Shown one piece after another: positions 1 through 5,965 of a stretch of DNA of 25,915 bases. Below the pieces are notes generated by a model. That model was not told the DNA's origin, did not search any database, and was given only the letters and a program-made list of their open reading frames with translations. The stretch covers positions 1-25,915 of the forward strand of contig CAJUFF010000020.1 of NCBI GenBank assembly GCA_910585505.1. Direction: 5' to 3'. This DNA comes from an uncultured Ruminiclostridium sp. (GTDB lineage Bacteria; Bacillota; Clostridia; Oscillospirales; Ruminococcaceae). Position numbers and translations under genes: made by a program. Position 1 is the stretch's first letter. Each line of letters opens with the position of its first letter.

Positions 1-37
1 TAAAAACCATTTTTCCAATTTTTAATTGGTTAACAGT

Positions 38-91
38 ATTAGTCGCTTCGCTCCTATTTGTTTATCTTTTTGTTGGATTGCTATAGTATAA
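38..91 (-). repeat. End of MITE-like family B element (inverted copy of 2640-2693)
   Basis: These 54 bases are the exact reverse complement of 2640-2693. The block contains GTCGCTTCGCTCC and ends in GGATTGCTATA followed by GTATA. At 2640-2825 the same end belongs to an element with terminal inverted repeats, so this is probably one end of a second element whose body lies to the left. Positions 1-37 do not match the interior of the other copy. The rest of 1-186 holds no gene I can see; a TATAAT at 127-132 could be a -10 box for the sigma factor gene, but no good -35 accompanies it. Confidence 0.75.
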
Positions 92-186
92 GTATTACGT
101 CACAAAAACCGTTTCGTATTGTCTAATATAATAGGGAGCAATAATTTATGTTTTTGCTCTCAAAAACAGAAAGGAAAAACAATATC

Positions 187-1029
187 ATGGAAAAAGAAAA
201 ATTAACCGAACTGGCGGAAAAGGCTTTGGAAGGCGACAGAAAAGCGCTTGAGGCAATCGTTGAGGACATACAGGCGCCCGTATTCAATATGGCGCTGAGA
301 ATGCTGGGTACATTTGCGGACGCGGAAGACGCCGCGCAGGAAATTTTGCTGAAAATTATCACAAATATGTCTTCCTTCCGAAAAGAAAGCGCCTTTTCCA
401 CATGGGTTTTCAGTATCGCCGCAAATCATCTGAAAAATTACAAAAAGCATATGTTCGCCCATGTTCCCCTTAGCTTCGAGTATTACGGTGACGATATCAG
501 CAACGGAAAAATACACGACGTTCCCGACCTTACGCAGAACGTGGAGAAGAATATTCTGGCGGAGGAGCTTAAAATGTCCTGCACCAACGTTATGCTGCAA
601 TGTCTTGACGCGGAAAGCAGATGTATTTTTGTATTGGGCACAATGTTCAGGACAGACAGCCGTATTGCGGGAGAAATATTGGGTATAACGCCGGAGGCTT
701 ACCGTCAGCGCCTTTCCCGCGTGCGCAGAAAGATGGCGGATTTCCTCGGCGAATACTGCGGCGAATACGGAAATGGCAAATGCAGGTGCGCGGACAGAAT
801 CAATTACGCCATAAAAAGTCACAGATTAGATCCTTCACATACCGATTATACCTCCGCAAAGGAAATTTCACCGGAAACAATGCTTGACGTAAAGGAAGCG
901 ATGGAGGAGATAGACGGGCTAGCGCAAAGCTTTACCTTTATCAAAATGTATGAGGCGCCGGAAAGAATATCACAGTATATTAAGGATTTCCTCAGCTCCG
1001 ATTCTATGGCGGCTGTTAAAAATTCGTAG
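187..1029 (+). CDS. ECF-type RNA polymerase sigma factor with C-terminal extension
   Basis: A 280-residue sigma-70 family protein of extracytoplasmic-function type. Region 2 is at about residues 20-90, including DAEDAAQEILLKI and the -10-recognising FSTWVFSIAANHLKN. Region 4 is at about 125-185, with the helix-turn-helix ILGITPEAYRQRLSRVRRK. It directs core RNA polymerase to a small regulon; its targets are unknown. I start at 187 (AGAAAGGA 12 bp upstream) rather than at the in-frame ATG at 148, which also has a purine-rich AGGGAGC upstream, so the start is not certain. About 95 residues follow region 4, more than most ECF factors have, and carry a Cys-Arg-Cys motif (C199, C201) plus C191. 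No anti-sigma gene is adjacent, so this tail may be the regulatory part (inference). It converges on sigF with 4 bp between the stops. Confidence 0.88.
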   Translation: MEKEKLTELAEKALEGDRKALEAIVEDIQAPVFNMALRMLGTFADAEDAAQEILLKIITNMSSFRKESAFSTWVFSIAANHLKNYKKHMFAHVPLSFEYYGDDISNGKIHDVPDLTQNVEKNILAEELKMSCTNVMLQCLDAESRCIFVLGTMFRTDSRIAGEILGITPEAYRQRLSRVRRKMADFLGEYCGEYGNGKCRCADRINYAIKSHRLDPSHTDYTSAKEISPETMLDVKEAMEEIDGLAQSFTFIKMYEAPERISQYIKDFLSSDSMAAVKNS

Positions 1030-1033
1030 ATCT

Positions 1034-1693
1034 TCAGCCCTCTAACAGTTCCCTGAGCTTTTTTAAAGCCTTTTTTTCTTTCCTTGAAACCTGAACCTGC
1101 GACATTCCCGTTATTTTTCCCACATCAGTCTGCGTCAGGTTTTTCAAATATCTTAAAACAATAATCTGCCGCTCCTCGTCCTCTAATAGGAGAAGGCACT
1201 GATTCAGAGCAATCCGGTCTGTAAGGGCGGTCTGCTCCGGCGGAACGGGAACGTCAAGTTCCCGTTCGTTTTCTTCCTCGCCTTCCGTTGTCAGGGAAAG
1301 GGGCGGAAGGGAAGCGGATACGGCTTCGCCCGCCTGTTCAACCGTTATTCCGAGAACTTCCGCTATTTCGGACAGCTTGGGTTCGTTTCCCCTGCTTCTA
1401 AGCTCCGCCTGAACCGCCGTTACTTTAAGGGAAAGCTCCTTTAAGCTGCGGCTTACCTTTACCGCCCCCCCATCGCGGAAAAGGCGTTTTATTTCACCTA
1501 AAATAACGGGCACGGCATAGGTGGAAAACTTCAGCCCTCTGCTCTCGTCAAAGCCGATTCCCGCCTTGACAAGCCCTTCGCAGCCGGCGGCGAAAAGCTC
1601 CTCGTACTCTATGCCCCTTCCTTTGAAGCGGGCGGCGAGGGAATGTACAAGCCCTAAATTCTCCTGTATGAATTTATTGTCGGTCTTATTCAT
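1034..1693 (-). CDS. sigF: Sporulation sigma factor SigF (SpoIIAC)
   Basis: A 219-residue sigma-70 protein, last gene of the spoIIA operon. It directs the first forespore-specific transcription and is held inactive by SpoIIAB until SpoIIAA releases it. Region 2 spans about residues 5-75, with YEELFAAGCEGLVKA and FSTYAVPVILGEIKR. Region 3 lies around 80-130. Region 4, near 165-215, has YLKNLTQTDVGKITGMSQVQ as its DNA-binding helix-turn-helix. It is shorter than the roughly 255-residue Bacillus SigF, mostly at the N-terminus. The ATG lies inside the last codons of spoIIAB (8-nt overlap), so translation is probably coupled. The identity rests on the gene order as much as on sequence, since SigF and SigG are close relatives. 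Confidence 0.93.
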   Translation of the reverse strand: MNKTDNKFIQENLGLVHSLAARFKGRGIEYEELFAAGCEGLVKAGIGFDESRGLKFSTYAVPVILGEIKRLFRDGGAVKVSRSLKELSLKVTAVQAELRSRGNEPKLSEIAEVLGITVEQAGEAVSASLPPLSLTTEGEEENERELDVPVPPEQTALTDRIALNQCLLLLEDEERQIIVLRYLKNLTQTDVGKITGMSQVQVSRKEKKALKKLRELLEG

Positions 1694-2123
1694 ATTTTCC
1701 CGTCAGCTTCTTTTTCATCGTTACGGTGGTACCCTTTCCGGGGCGGCTGGTCACCTTCAGAGAGTCGGTAAAGGCTTCCATCACCGCAAAACCGAGACCC
1801 GCCCTCTCCTCTTCAGGCGCAGTGGTAAAAAGCGGTTCCATTGCTTTTTCCACGTCTTCTATTCCGCAGCCCTTGTCGGCTATTTTTATGTACAGGCAGT
1901 TGTCGTCGGTTAGCTTAAGGGTTATGGTGATGTCTCCGCTTTTATCGCGATAACCGTGGACTATTGAGTTTGTCACTGCCTCGCACACTGCCGAGCGAAG
2001 GTCGGAAAGCTCCTCCACCGTGGGGTCGGTCTGCGCGGCGAAGGCTGCTATACAGCTTCGCGCCAGAGCCTCGTTTTTTGACATGGCGGGGATAGTTATT
2101 TTCATTTTATTTACCGTTTTCAT
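1686..2123 (-). CDS. spoIIAB: Anti-sigma F factor / serine kinase SpoIIAB
   Basis: A 145-residue GHKL-type protein. It binds and silences SigF and uses ATP to phosphorylate the serine of SpoIIAA. Visible ATP-site motifs are the N-box EAVTNSIVHGY (near residues 48-58), the G1 box IADKGCGI (near 81-88) and the glycine-rich ERAGLGFAVMEAF before the C-terminal strands. PLFTTAPEEERAG resembles the ATP lid of Bacillus SpoIIAB. AGAAAGGAACA lies upstream of the ATG at 2123; a second ATG six codons in is possible. It overlaps sigF by 8 nt, but 138 bp containing a palindromic repeat separate it from spoIIAA, which is unusual for this operon. Confidence 0.94.
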   Translation of the reverse strand: MKTVNKMKITIPAMSKNEALARSCIAAFAAQTDPTVEELSDLRSAVCEAVTNSIVHGYRDKSGDITITLKLTDDNCLYIKIADKGCGIEDVEKAMEPLFTTAPEEERAGLGFAVMEAFTDSLKVTSRPGKGTTVTMKKKLTGKYE

Positions 2124-2167
2124 TTAAATATGTTCCTTTCTGAAGAGGATATATGGATATATAATAT

Positions 2168-2220
2168 CAAGCTTTGGTCATCCATATTATTTGTCTGTAC
2201 CTTGGCCAAAGATCAGTATA
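2168..2220. repeat. Family C palindromic repeat between spoIIAA and spoIIAB
   Basis: An imperfect dyad with CTTTGG at the left and CCAAAG at the right. Its core at 2172-2200 matches 3934-3962 at 28 of 29 positions, and both copies end in GAT(C/T)AGTAT. It occupies most of the 138-bp gap between spoIIAA and spoIIAB and would be transcribed as a hairpin within the operon mRNA. Confidence 0.8.
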
Positions 2221-2261
2221 AGCTGCGCTTGAATTTAGAGTGAAAAATCAAAACGTTTATG

Positions 2262-2582
2262 CTACTGCATTTTCAGCTTTTCCGGCAGTATCATCGAACC
2301 GAGTCCCGCAAGCTTTATAATTTTTTCCGCGTAGCGGGAGGGATTTTTTATAACCACTCTTCCTCCATACAGCTCGGCGACGCGCCGTCGGCCTAATATA
2401 AGTCCGATTCCGCTGCTGTCCATAAAGGAAACGCGGGAAAAGTCCATTATACAAAGTTTGGGGGTATAGCGTTCAAGGCGGGCGTCAATAAGCTCCCGCG
2501 CTTTTGCGGCGGTGTGGTGATCTAGCTCTCCTGAAAGAGAGGCGGTTATAAAGTCTTCGCCGAGGGTGATTTCAACGGTCAT
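2262..2582 (-). CDS. spoIIAA: Anti-anti-sigma factor SpoIIAA
   Basis: A 106-residue STAS-domain protein. In its unphosphorylated form it binds SpoIIAB and frees SigF; SpoIIE reactivates it and SpoIIAB inactivates it by phosphorylation. The phospho-acceptor loop SFMDSSGIGLILGR is clear, and Ser57 matches the Ser58 phosphorylated in Bacillus subtilis. LDHHTAAKARE near residues 20-30 is also typical of the family. AAAGGAAAGGA precedes the ATG. It is the first gene of the operon. I could not find a convincing sigma-H promoter in the bases upstream, which soon run into a MITE-like element at 2640. Confidence 0.94.
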   Translation of the reverse strand: MTVEITLGEDFITASLSGELDHHTAAKARELIDARLERYTPKLCIMDFSRVSFMDSSGIGLILGRRRVAELYGGRVVIKNPSRYAEKIIKLAGLGSMILPEKLKMQ

Positions 2583-2639
2583 TTTAAAATTCCTTTCCTT
2601 TAAAAGCGGAGTTTATATAATATTGTATTATACCGATCT

Positions 2640-2826
2640 TTATACTATAGCAATCCAACAAAAAGATAAACAAATAGGAGCGAAGCGACTAATTGTCCTT
2701 TCCGCTTCCCTTTCGGACTCCGAAAGGGAAGTAGGGGAGTCCAAAGGACGGGGGGCAACGTCCCCAAAGCTTGTGTGTTTTTTGCGCTGTTGTAAATTTG
2801 TTTTAACTTTTTTTGGATTGCTATAA
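2640..2826. mobile_element. MITE-like family B element with terminal inverted repeats
   Basis: The ends are TATAGCAATCCAA (from 2646) and its inverse (to 2825), with similarity continuing inward for about 30 bp as an imperfect inverted repeat. The interior has a strong hairpin, CTTCCCTTTCGG paired with CCGAAAGGGAAG across 3 nt (about 2703-2729), inside a longer stem GTCCTTT/AAAGGAC. No credible protein is encoded. The left 54 bases recur inverted at 38-91. A non-autonomous transposable element is the simplest reading; there is no transposase in the window. Confidence 0.65.
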
Positions 2827-2860
2827 TCCCTTTTAAAACTGCTGGATTAGTGTTTGGCGT

Positions 2861-2965
2861 ACAATCCCTTTTTAAACCGTGGGTATTACGTCAGTTTAAA
2901 AAGTGATTGGTATTACACAGACTTTACGGAAGATTGGTATAAAGGATTAGCATTACATTCATAAT
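2861..2965. repeat. Cluster of short repeat modules (family C)
   Basis: The stretch holds degenerate modules seen elsewhere in the window: CCCTTTTTAAACCGTGGG, TATTACGTC, GATTGGTATTA and AGATTGGTAT. Together with the element at 2640-2826 it fills the 529-bp gap between spoIIAA and the M23 gene. I see no gene here. An AT-rich stretch follows to about 3030. Confidence 0.55.
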
Positions 2966-3020
2966 ACTACCACCGTTATGCGCAAAAAAATGTCAAATTC
3001 GGTCCCCAAAATATTTTTTC

Positions 3021-3067
3021 CAAATATCAAAAAACAAAAGCTTTGACTCTCCGATGAATCAAAGCTT
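3021..3067 (-). terminator. Intrinsic terminator of the M23 gene
   Basis: AAGCTTTGA (3038-3046) pairs with TCAAAGCTT (3059-3067) across a 12-nt loop. On the minus strand the stem is followed by TTTTGTTTTTT. It lies 45 bp beyond the M23 stop codon. Confidence 0.85.
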
Positions 3068-3111
3068 TTTTAAACTAACGTAATATTCACAGTTTTAAAA
3101 GGAATTAATTT

Positions 3112-3840
3112 TTAACCCTCAATAAAACTCAGAGGATTTATAAATCCGCCGTCCTTTTTAACCTCAAAATGAATATGAGGCGCAAGCTTGCACTCGCACT
3201 CGGCGGTATTTCCCGCTTTTCCTATAATATCCCCGCAGGCGATCTCCTGCCCTATGGACACGGGAACATTTGCGTCGAGACCGTAAACGCTGCTTATATG
3301 ACCGTCTCCATGATCAATGGAAACGCAAACGCCCCAGAGAGCGTCCTCCCATATGTTTAAAATTTGTCCTTCGCCGCAGGCTTTTATATCCGTTCCGATT
3401 TCTGCCGCGATGTCCACGCCGTCATGTGTCTGCCATAAATTCAGCGTTTGTGATTTGACCAGTTCTCCGTCGCTGTATTCGTTGATGATCTCTCCGTCGG
3501 CAGGCATTGTTCTTGGGGAAGACGCGGCAAAGAAATTGTTTGCAGGCTCGGTTTGCGGTTCAGTGCCTGTATCAGCGGATGTCTGGGGAGGGGTTGTTGC
3601 CGCTGCGGTAGTGGGTGGTATTGTGCTCTGTGCCGTAGTGGTGACCAGAGGGACGCCCGGTTGGTTTTTGTCGACTTCAATAAAAAGCTCATCGCTGTTT
3701 TCACCTCCGAAACCGTTCATAATGTTGTTGTAAGCGTAATAGGTAGAAAAGCCCACCGCCGCCACGCTGAGTGCCAAGGCGACTATAAAGCCTTTTCCTT
3801 TCATTGCGGCTCTTACTTTTGCGAATCCTTGTTTTTTCAT
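3112..3840 (-). CDS. Membrane-anchored M23 (LytM) peptidase, SpoIIQ-like
   Basis: A 242-residue protein with a short basic cytoplasmic N-terminus, one membrane segment (about 18-40), a Thr/Pro-rich linker (about 65-100) and a C-terminal LytM domain (about 135-235). The metal-site residues of an active M23 enzyme are present: H139 and D143 in HDGVD and the HxH at H222/H224 (PHIHFEV). Such proteins cut or bind peptidoglycan cross-links outside the membrane. Topology, size and position next to the spoIIA operon suggest the forespore SpoIIQ, which in clostridia can keep an intact zinc site, but a housekeeping LytM protein is possible. No sigma-F promoter is obvious. AAAGGAC precedes the ATG; transcription ends at the hairpin at 3038-3067. 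Confidence 0.85.
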   Translation of the reverse strand: MKKQGFAKVRAAMKGKGFIVALALSVAAVGFSTYYAYNNIMNGFGGENSDELFIEVDKNQPGVPLVTTTAQSTIPPTTAAATTPPQTSADTGTEPQTEPANNFFAASSPRTMPADGEIINEYSDGELVKSQTLNLWQTHDGVDIAAEIGTDIKACGEGQILNIWEDALWGVCVSIDHGDGHISSVYGLDANVPVSIGQEIACGDIIGKAGNTAECECKLAPHIHFEVKKDGGFINPLSFIEG

Positions 3841-3925
3841 TGTATAAGTCCTTTCTTTCAGTTTATCCGTGAGACACGGTGCTACTGCTTCGCCGAGGGA
3901 TTTTTCGGGAGCAACATTACGCTTT

Positions 3926-3981
3926 ATACCAATCTTTGGTCATCCGTATTATTTGTCTGTACTTTAATCAAAGATTAGTAT
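3926..3981. repeat. Family C palindromic repeat
   Basis: It begins ATACCAATCTTTGG and ends CAAAGATTAGTAT, so its ends can pair. It shares 28 of 29 core bases with the copy inside the spoIIA operon (2172-2200). It is followed by TATTACGTC, a module also found at 93 and 2884. Confidence 0.8.
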
Positions 3982-4008
3982 TACGTCCCCGAATAATCCG
4001 TATCTGAT

Positions 4009-4059
4009 ACTAATCTTTAATCAAAGTATAAATAAATATATAAATGATTAAAGATTAGT
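4009..4059. repeat. Family C repeat, perfect 15-bp inverted repeat
   Basis: ACTAATCTTTAATCA (4009-4023) and its exact reverse complement (4045-4059) flank 21 AT-rich bases. A decayed relative with AATCTCTAATCA and AAATTGGTAT follows at 4071-4113. These repeats fill the 443-bp gap between the M23 gene and the coat genes; I see no gene in it. Confidence 0.78.
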
Positions 4060-4241
4060 GTTCAGGGTGCAATCTCTAATCAAGAATACAAGTTGACTAA
4101 AAATTGGTATGACAACGATTCGGGGGTTTACGTGGGTATTGTTGGCAGTTATGGCGTAATTATACATTTATTTCATATTCGTTACCAATTTTTTTCCTGT
4201 ATAATTTTGTGCTGTTTCGGAAAAATATTACCGTAAACAAA

Positions 4242-4265
4242 AACAGCCTCTTCATAAAGGCTGTT
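4242..4265 (+). other. Leader hairpin directly before the coat-gene ribosome site
   Basis: AACAGCC (4242-4248) pairs with GGCTGTT (4259-4265) across 10 nt. The ribosome binding site GAAAGGACGG of the first coat gene begins only 2 nt later. There is no T-run, so it is not a terminator; mRNA stabilisation or translational control is possible (inference). Confidence 0.5.
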
Positions 4266-4283
4266 GAGAAAGGACGGTAAATT

Positions 4284-4457
4284 ATGACAGGAAAAGAATT
4301 GCTTTATATTGAGGATGCGCTGGGTCATGAGCAGTACTTTCGGACTAAGTGCCGTGAGACTGCTTCTCAGGTAAAGGATCCCGACCTTAAAACATGTATA
4401 CAGCAGATGGAACAAAAGCATCAGCAGATTTTCCAAAGCTTTTACGGGCTTCTTTAA
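4284..4457 (+). CDS. Small spore coat-associated protein (CotF-like partner)
   Basis: A 57-residue protein beginning MTGKELLYIEDALGHEQ and ending in FYGLL. It is helical, rich in Gln, Glu and Lys, and has no signal peptide. It resembles the short clostridial proteins annotated as spore coat proteins that precede a CotF gene, judged here from memory of the family. A strong ribosome site (AAAGGACGG) precedes the ATG and a CotF-family gene follows 20 bp later, so the two form a likely operon expressed late in the mother cell. A clear mother-cell sigma promoter was not identified. Confidence 0.8.
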   Translation: MTGKELLYIEDALGHEQYFRTKCRETASQVKDPDLKTCIQQMEQKHQQIFQSFYGLL

Positions 4458-4477
4458 AGAAAGGAACAGTGATATAA

Positions 4478-4726
4478 ATGGACGATAAAAATTTGATGGA
4501 GGACATTCTCCTTCTGGAAAAGGGCGCCTGCGACCTTTATATGCACGGCACTATGGAATCTCCCACACCAAATGTGCATCAGGCGTTTTCCAACGCGCTG
4601 AACGACGCGCTTTGTATGCAGGATAAGGTGTATGACAAGATGGCGGAAAAGGGCTGGTATCCTACCGAACAGGCGGAACAGAACAAGATCAACACCGTTA
4701 GAGCCAAATTTACGGCTCAGCAGTAA
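4478..4726 (+). CDS. CotF-family spore coat protein
   Basis: An 82-residue protein matching the CotF domain across nearly its whole length. Recognisable stretches are MEDILLLEKGACDLYMHG, PNVHQAFSNALNDAL and KGWYPTEQAEQNKI. CotF-type proteins are structural components of the spore coat; the domain forms a small helical bundle. AAAGAAAGGAACA is a good ribosome site upstream of the ATG. It is co-directional with the 57-residue gene before it, and the hairpins at 4776-4857 end the unit. Confidence 0.93.
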   Translation: MDDKNLMEDILLLEKGACDLYMHGTMESPTPNVHQAFSNALNDALCMQDKVYDKMAEKGWYPTEQAEQNKINTVRAKFTAQQ

Positions 4727-4775
4727 TAGATTTCATGATATATTCGACTCCAAATGAAAATCACTCTTTTAGAGG

Positions 4776-4821
4776 TACTGCCCGTTATTTTGTTTTTGTT
4801 GAAGCAAATTAACGGGCAGTA
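4776..4821. terminator. Long stem-loop after the cotF-like operon
   Basis: TACTGCCCGTTA (4776-4787) pairs perfectly with 4810-4821 across a 22-nt loop. There is no T-run on the plus strand, so alone it is a weak terminator candidate; it may protect the mRNA end together with the next hairpin. Confidence 0.55.
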
Positions 4822-4862
4822 AAAAACGCACCTGTGCGGCTAATGCGCAGGTGCGTTCTTTG
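4821..4862. terminator. Bidirectional intrinsic terminator
   Basis: AACGCACCTGTGC (4825-4837) pairs with GCGCAGGTGCGTT (4845-4857), one G-U pair, 7-nt loop. On the minus strand the stem runs into six Ts, a good terminator for the radical SAM operon reading through the MITE. On the plus strand TTCTTT follows, a weaker tail for the coat operon. Confidence 0.8.
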
Positions 4863-4887
4863 AAACAAAACCTTTTCAGCGAATAAA

Positions 4888-5067
4888 TTAAGGCAACACC
4901 GCACAATGACCGCCTGACGGCTTTGCATGCGGCTTGCTTGCATATTTTCCGTCAGATTGCACAAATCCTCCTTGAAATACTCCAGTATTCCCGCGTCGGA
5001 TTTATACAAGCTGACGAAAAATCTGGCGACGCAATCCACACACAATCATTGTGCGGTGTTGCCTTAA
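4888..5067 (-). mobile_element. MITE, family A copy 1 (TTAA-ended)
   Basis: A 180-bp element with perfect 22-bp terminal inverted repeats beginning TTAAGGCAACACCGCACAA. It carries no gene. Its reverse complement matches the element at 22011-22187 along most of its length, for example CGACGC.GGAATAC, TATTTCAAGG and GACGGAAAA. The right-hand TTAA (5064-5067) contains the TAA stop codon of the radical SAM gene. TTAA is at both ends of both copies and may be the duplicated target. Confidence 0.88.
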
Positions 5068-5954
5068 ATATCCAAAAAACTAAGCTGCTCCCCCATATTC
5101 TTATCCTCAAACCTATACATATACCCAAAAATATCCTCATTCCTATGCGCCATTCCGTACTTTCCGCATCTTCCGTGAAAAAGTCTCATAAGCTCGCCGT
5201 TATCGGGGCTGTTAACTTCATATTTAAATCCGAAGGTTTTTTCATAAACCTTCTTCAGTCCCGGAAAATGCTCGTCCAGCTTCTTATAGAAATACTCCCG
5301 ATTTCCCGCCCTCAGCGTAAGTCCCATACCGAAGCAGATAACGCCGTACACATTCGCTTCCGCGCAGTACTCAAGTATTTCCTCAATATTCTCCTTAGTA
5401 TCGTTAATAAACGGCAAAATCGGGTCAAGCCACACCACGGTGGGTATCCCCGCCTCCTTAAGTCTTTTCAGCGCTTCAAACCTCTTTTTTGTTCCGCAGA
5501 CCTTAGGTTCCAGTATTTTACATAGTTTTTCGTCGGCAGTGGTCAGAGTCATCTGCACCACCGCTTTTGTCCTTTTGTTGATCCTTTGCAGCAGCTCGAT
5601 ATCCCTTAACACCCTATCGGATTTTGTTTGAACGCATACTCCGAAGCCGTATTCCTCTATCAGCTCCAGCGCCCCTTTGGTGTATTCCAGCCTGTACTCC
5701 AAAGGAATATAGGGATCGGTCATTGCGCCCGTCCCTATCATACATTTTTTCTTTTTTCTTTTTAAAGCGGCTTCAAGGAGTTCCAAGGCGTTTTCCTTTA
5801 CCTCTATGTCCTCAAAGTCCCGTCCGTCCTCCGCCACATGATAACAAAGGCTTCTGGAATCGCAGTAAATACATCCGTGGGAACAGCCACGATACAGGTT
5901 CATGCCGTTGGAGGAAGACAAAATTCCTTTGACCTTAACAAAATGCATATCCAT
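5064..5954 (-). CDS. SPL-family (SplB-like) radical SAM protein
   Basis: A 296-residue radical SAM protein. The cluster-binding motif C24-x3-C28-x2-C31 sits in YRGCSHGCIYCDSRS, typical of proteins related to spore photoproduct lyase and to Rv2578c-like proteins. The [4Fe-4S] cluster would cleave S-adenosylmethionine to start radical chemistry; the substrate is unknown. GTGAMTDPYIPLE and WLDPILPFIND also fit the family. A true spore photoproduct lyase is usually about 340 residues, so DNA repair should not be assumed. The start at 5954 lies 11 bp after the upstream lipoprotein gene and has no good ribosome site, suggesting coupled translation. The stop codon is formed by the end of a MITE. Confidence 0.9.
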   Translation of the reverse strand: MDMHFVKVKGILSSSNGMNLYRGCSHGCIYCDSRSLCYHVAEDGRDFEDIEVKENALELLEAALKRKKKKCMIGTGAMTDPYIPLEYRLEYTKGALELIEEYGFGVCVQTKSDRVLRDIELLQRINKRTKAVVQMTLTTADEKLCKILEPKVCGTKKRFEALKRLKEAGIPTVVWLDPILPFINDTKENIEEILEYCAEANVYGVICFGMGLTLRAGNREYFYKKLDEHFPGLKKVYEKTFGFKYEVNSPDNGELMRLFHGRCGKYGMAHRNEDIFGYMYRFEDKNMGEQLSFLDI

Positions 5955-5965
5955 AATTAAAAAAA

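Noticed and set aside
123..822. Open frames antisense to the ECF sigma gene (92 and 206 residues)
   Set aside because: They lie fully opposite a clear sigma factor gene, have no ribosome site and resemble no family.
4809..5045. A 78-residue minus-strand frame in MITE copy 1
   Set aside because: It starts inside the element and runs into the terminator; the other copy keeps only part of the frame, so a real protein is unlikely.
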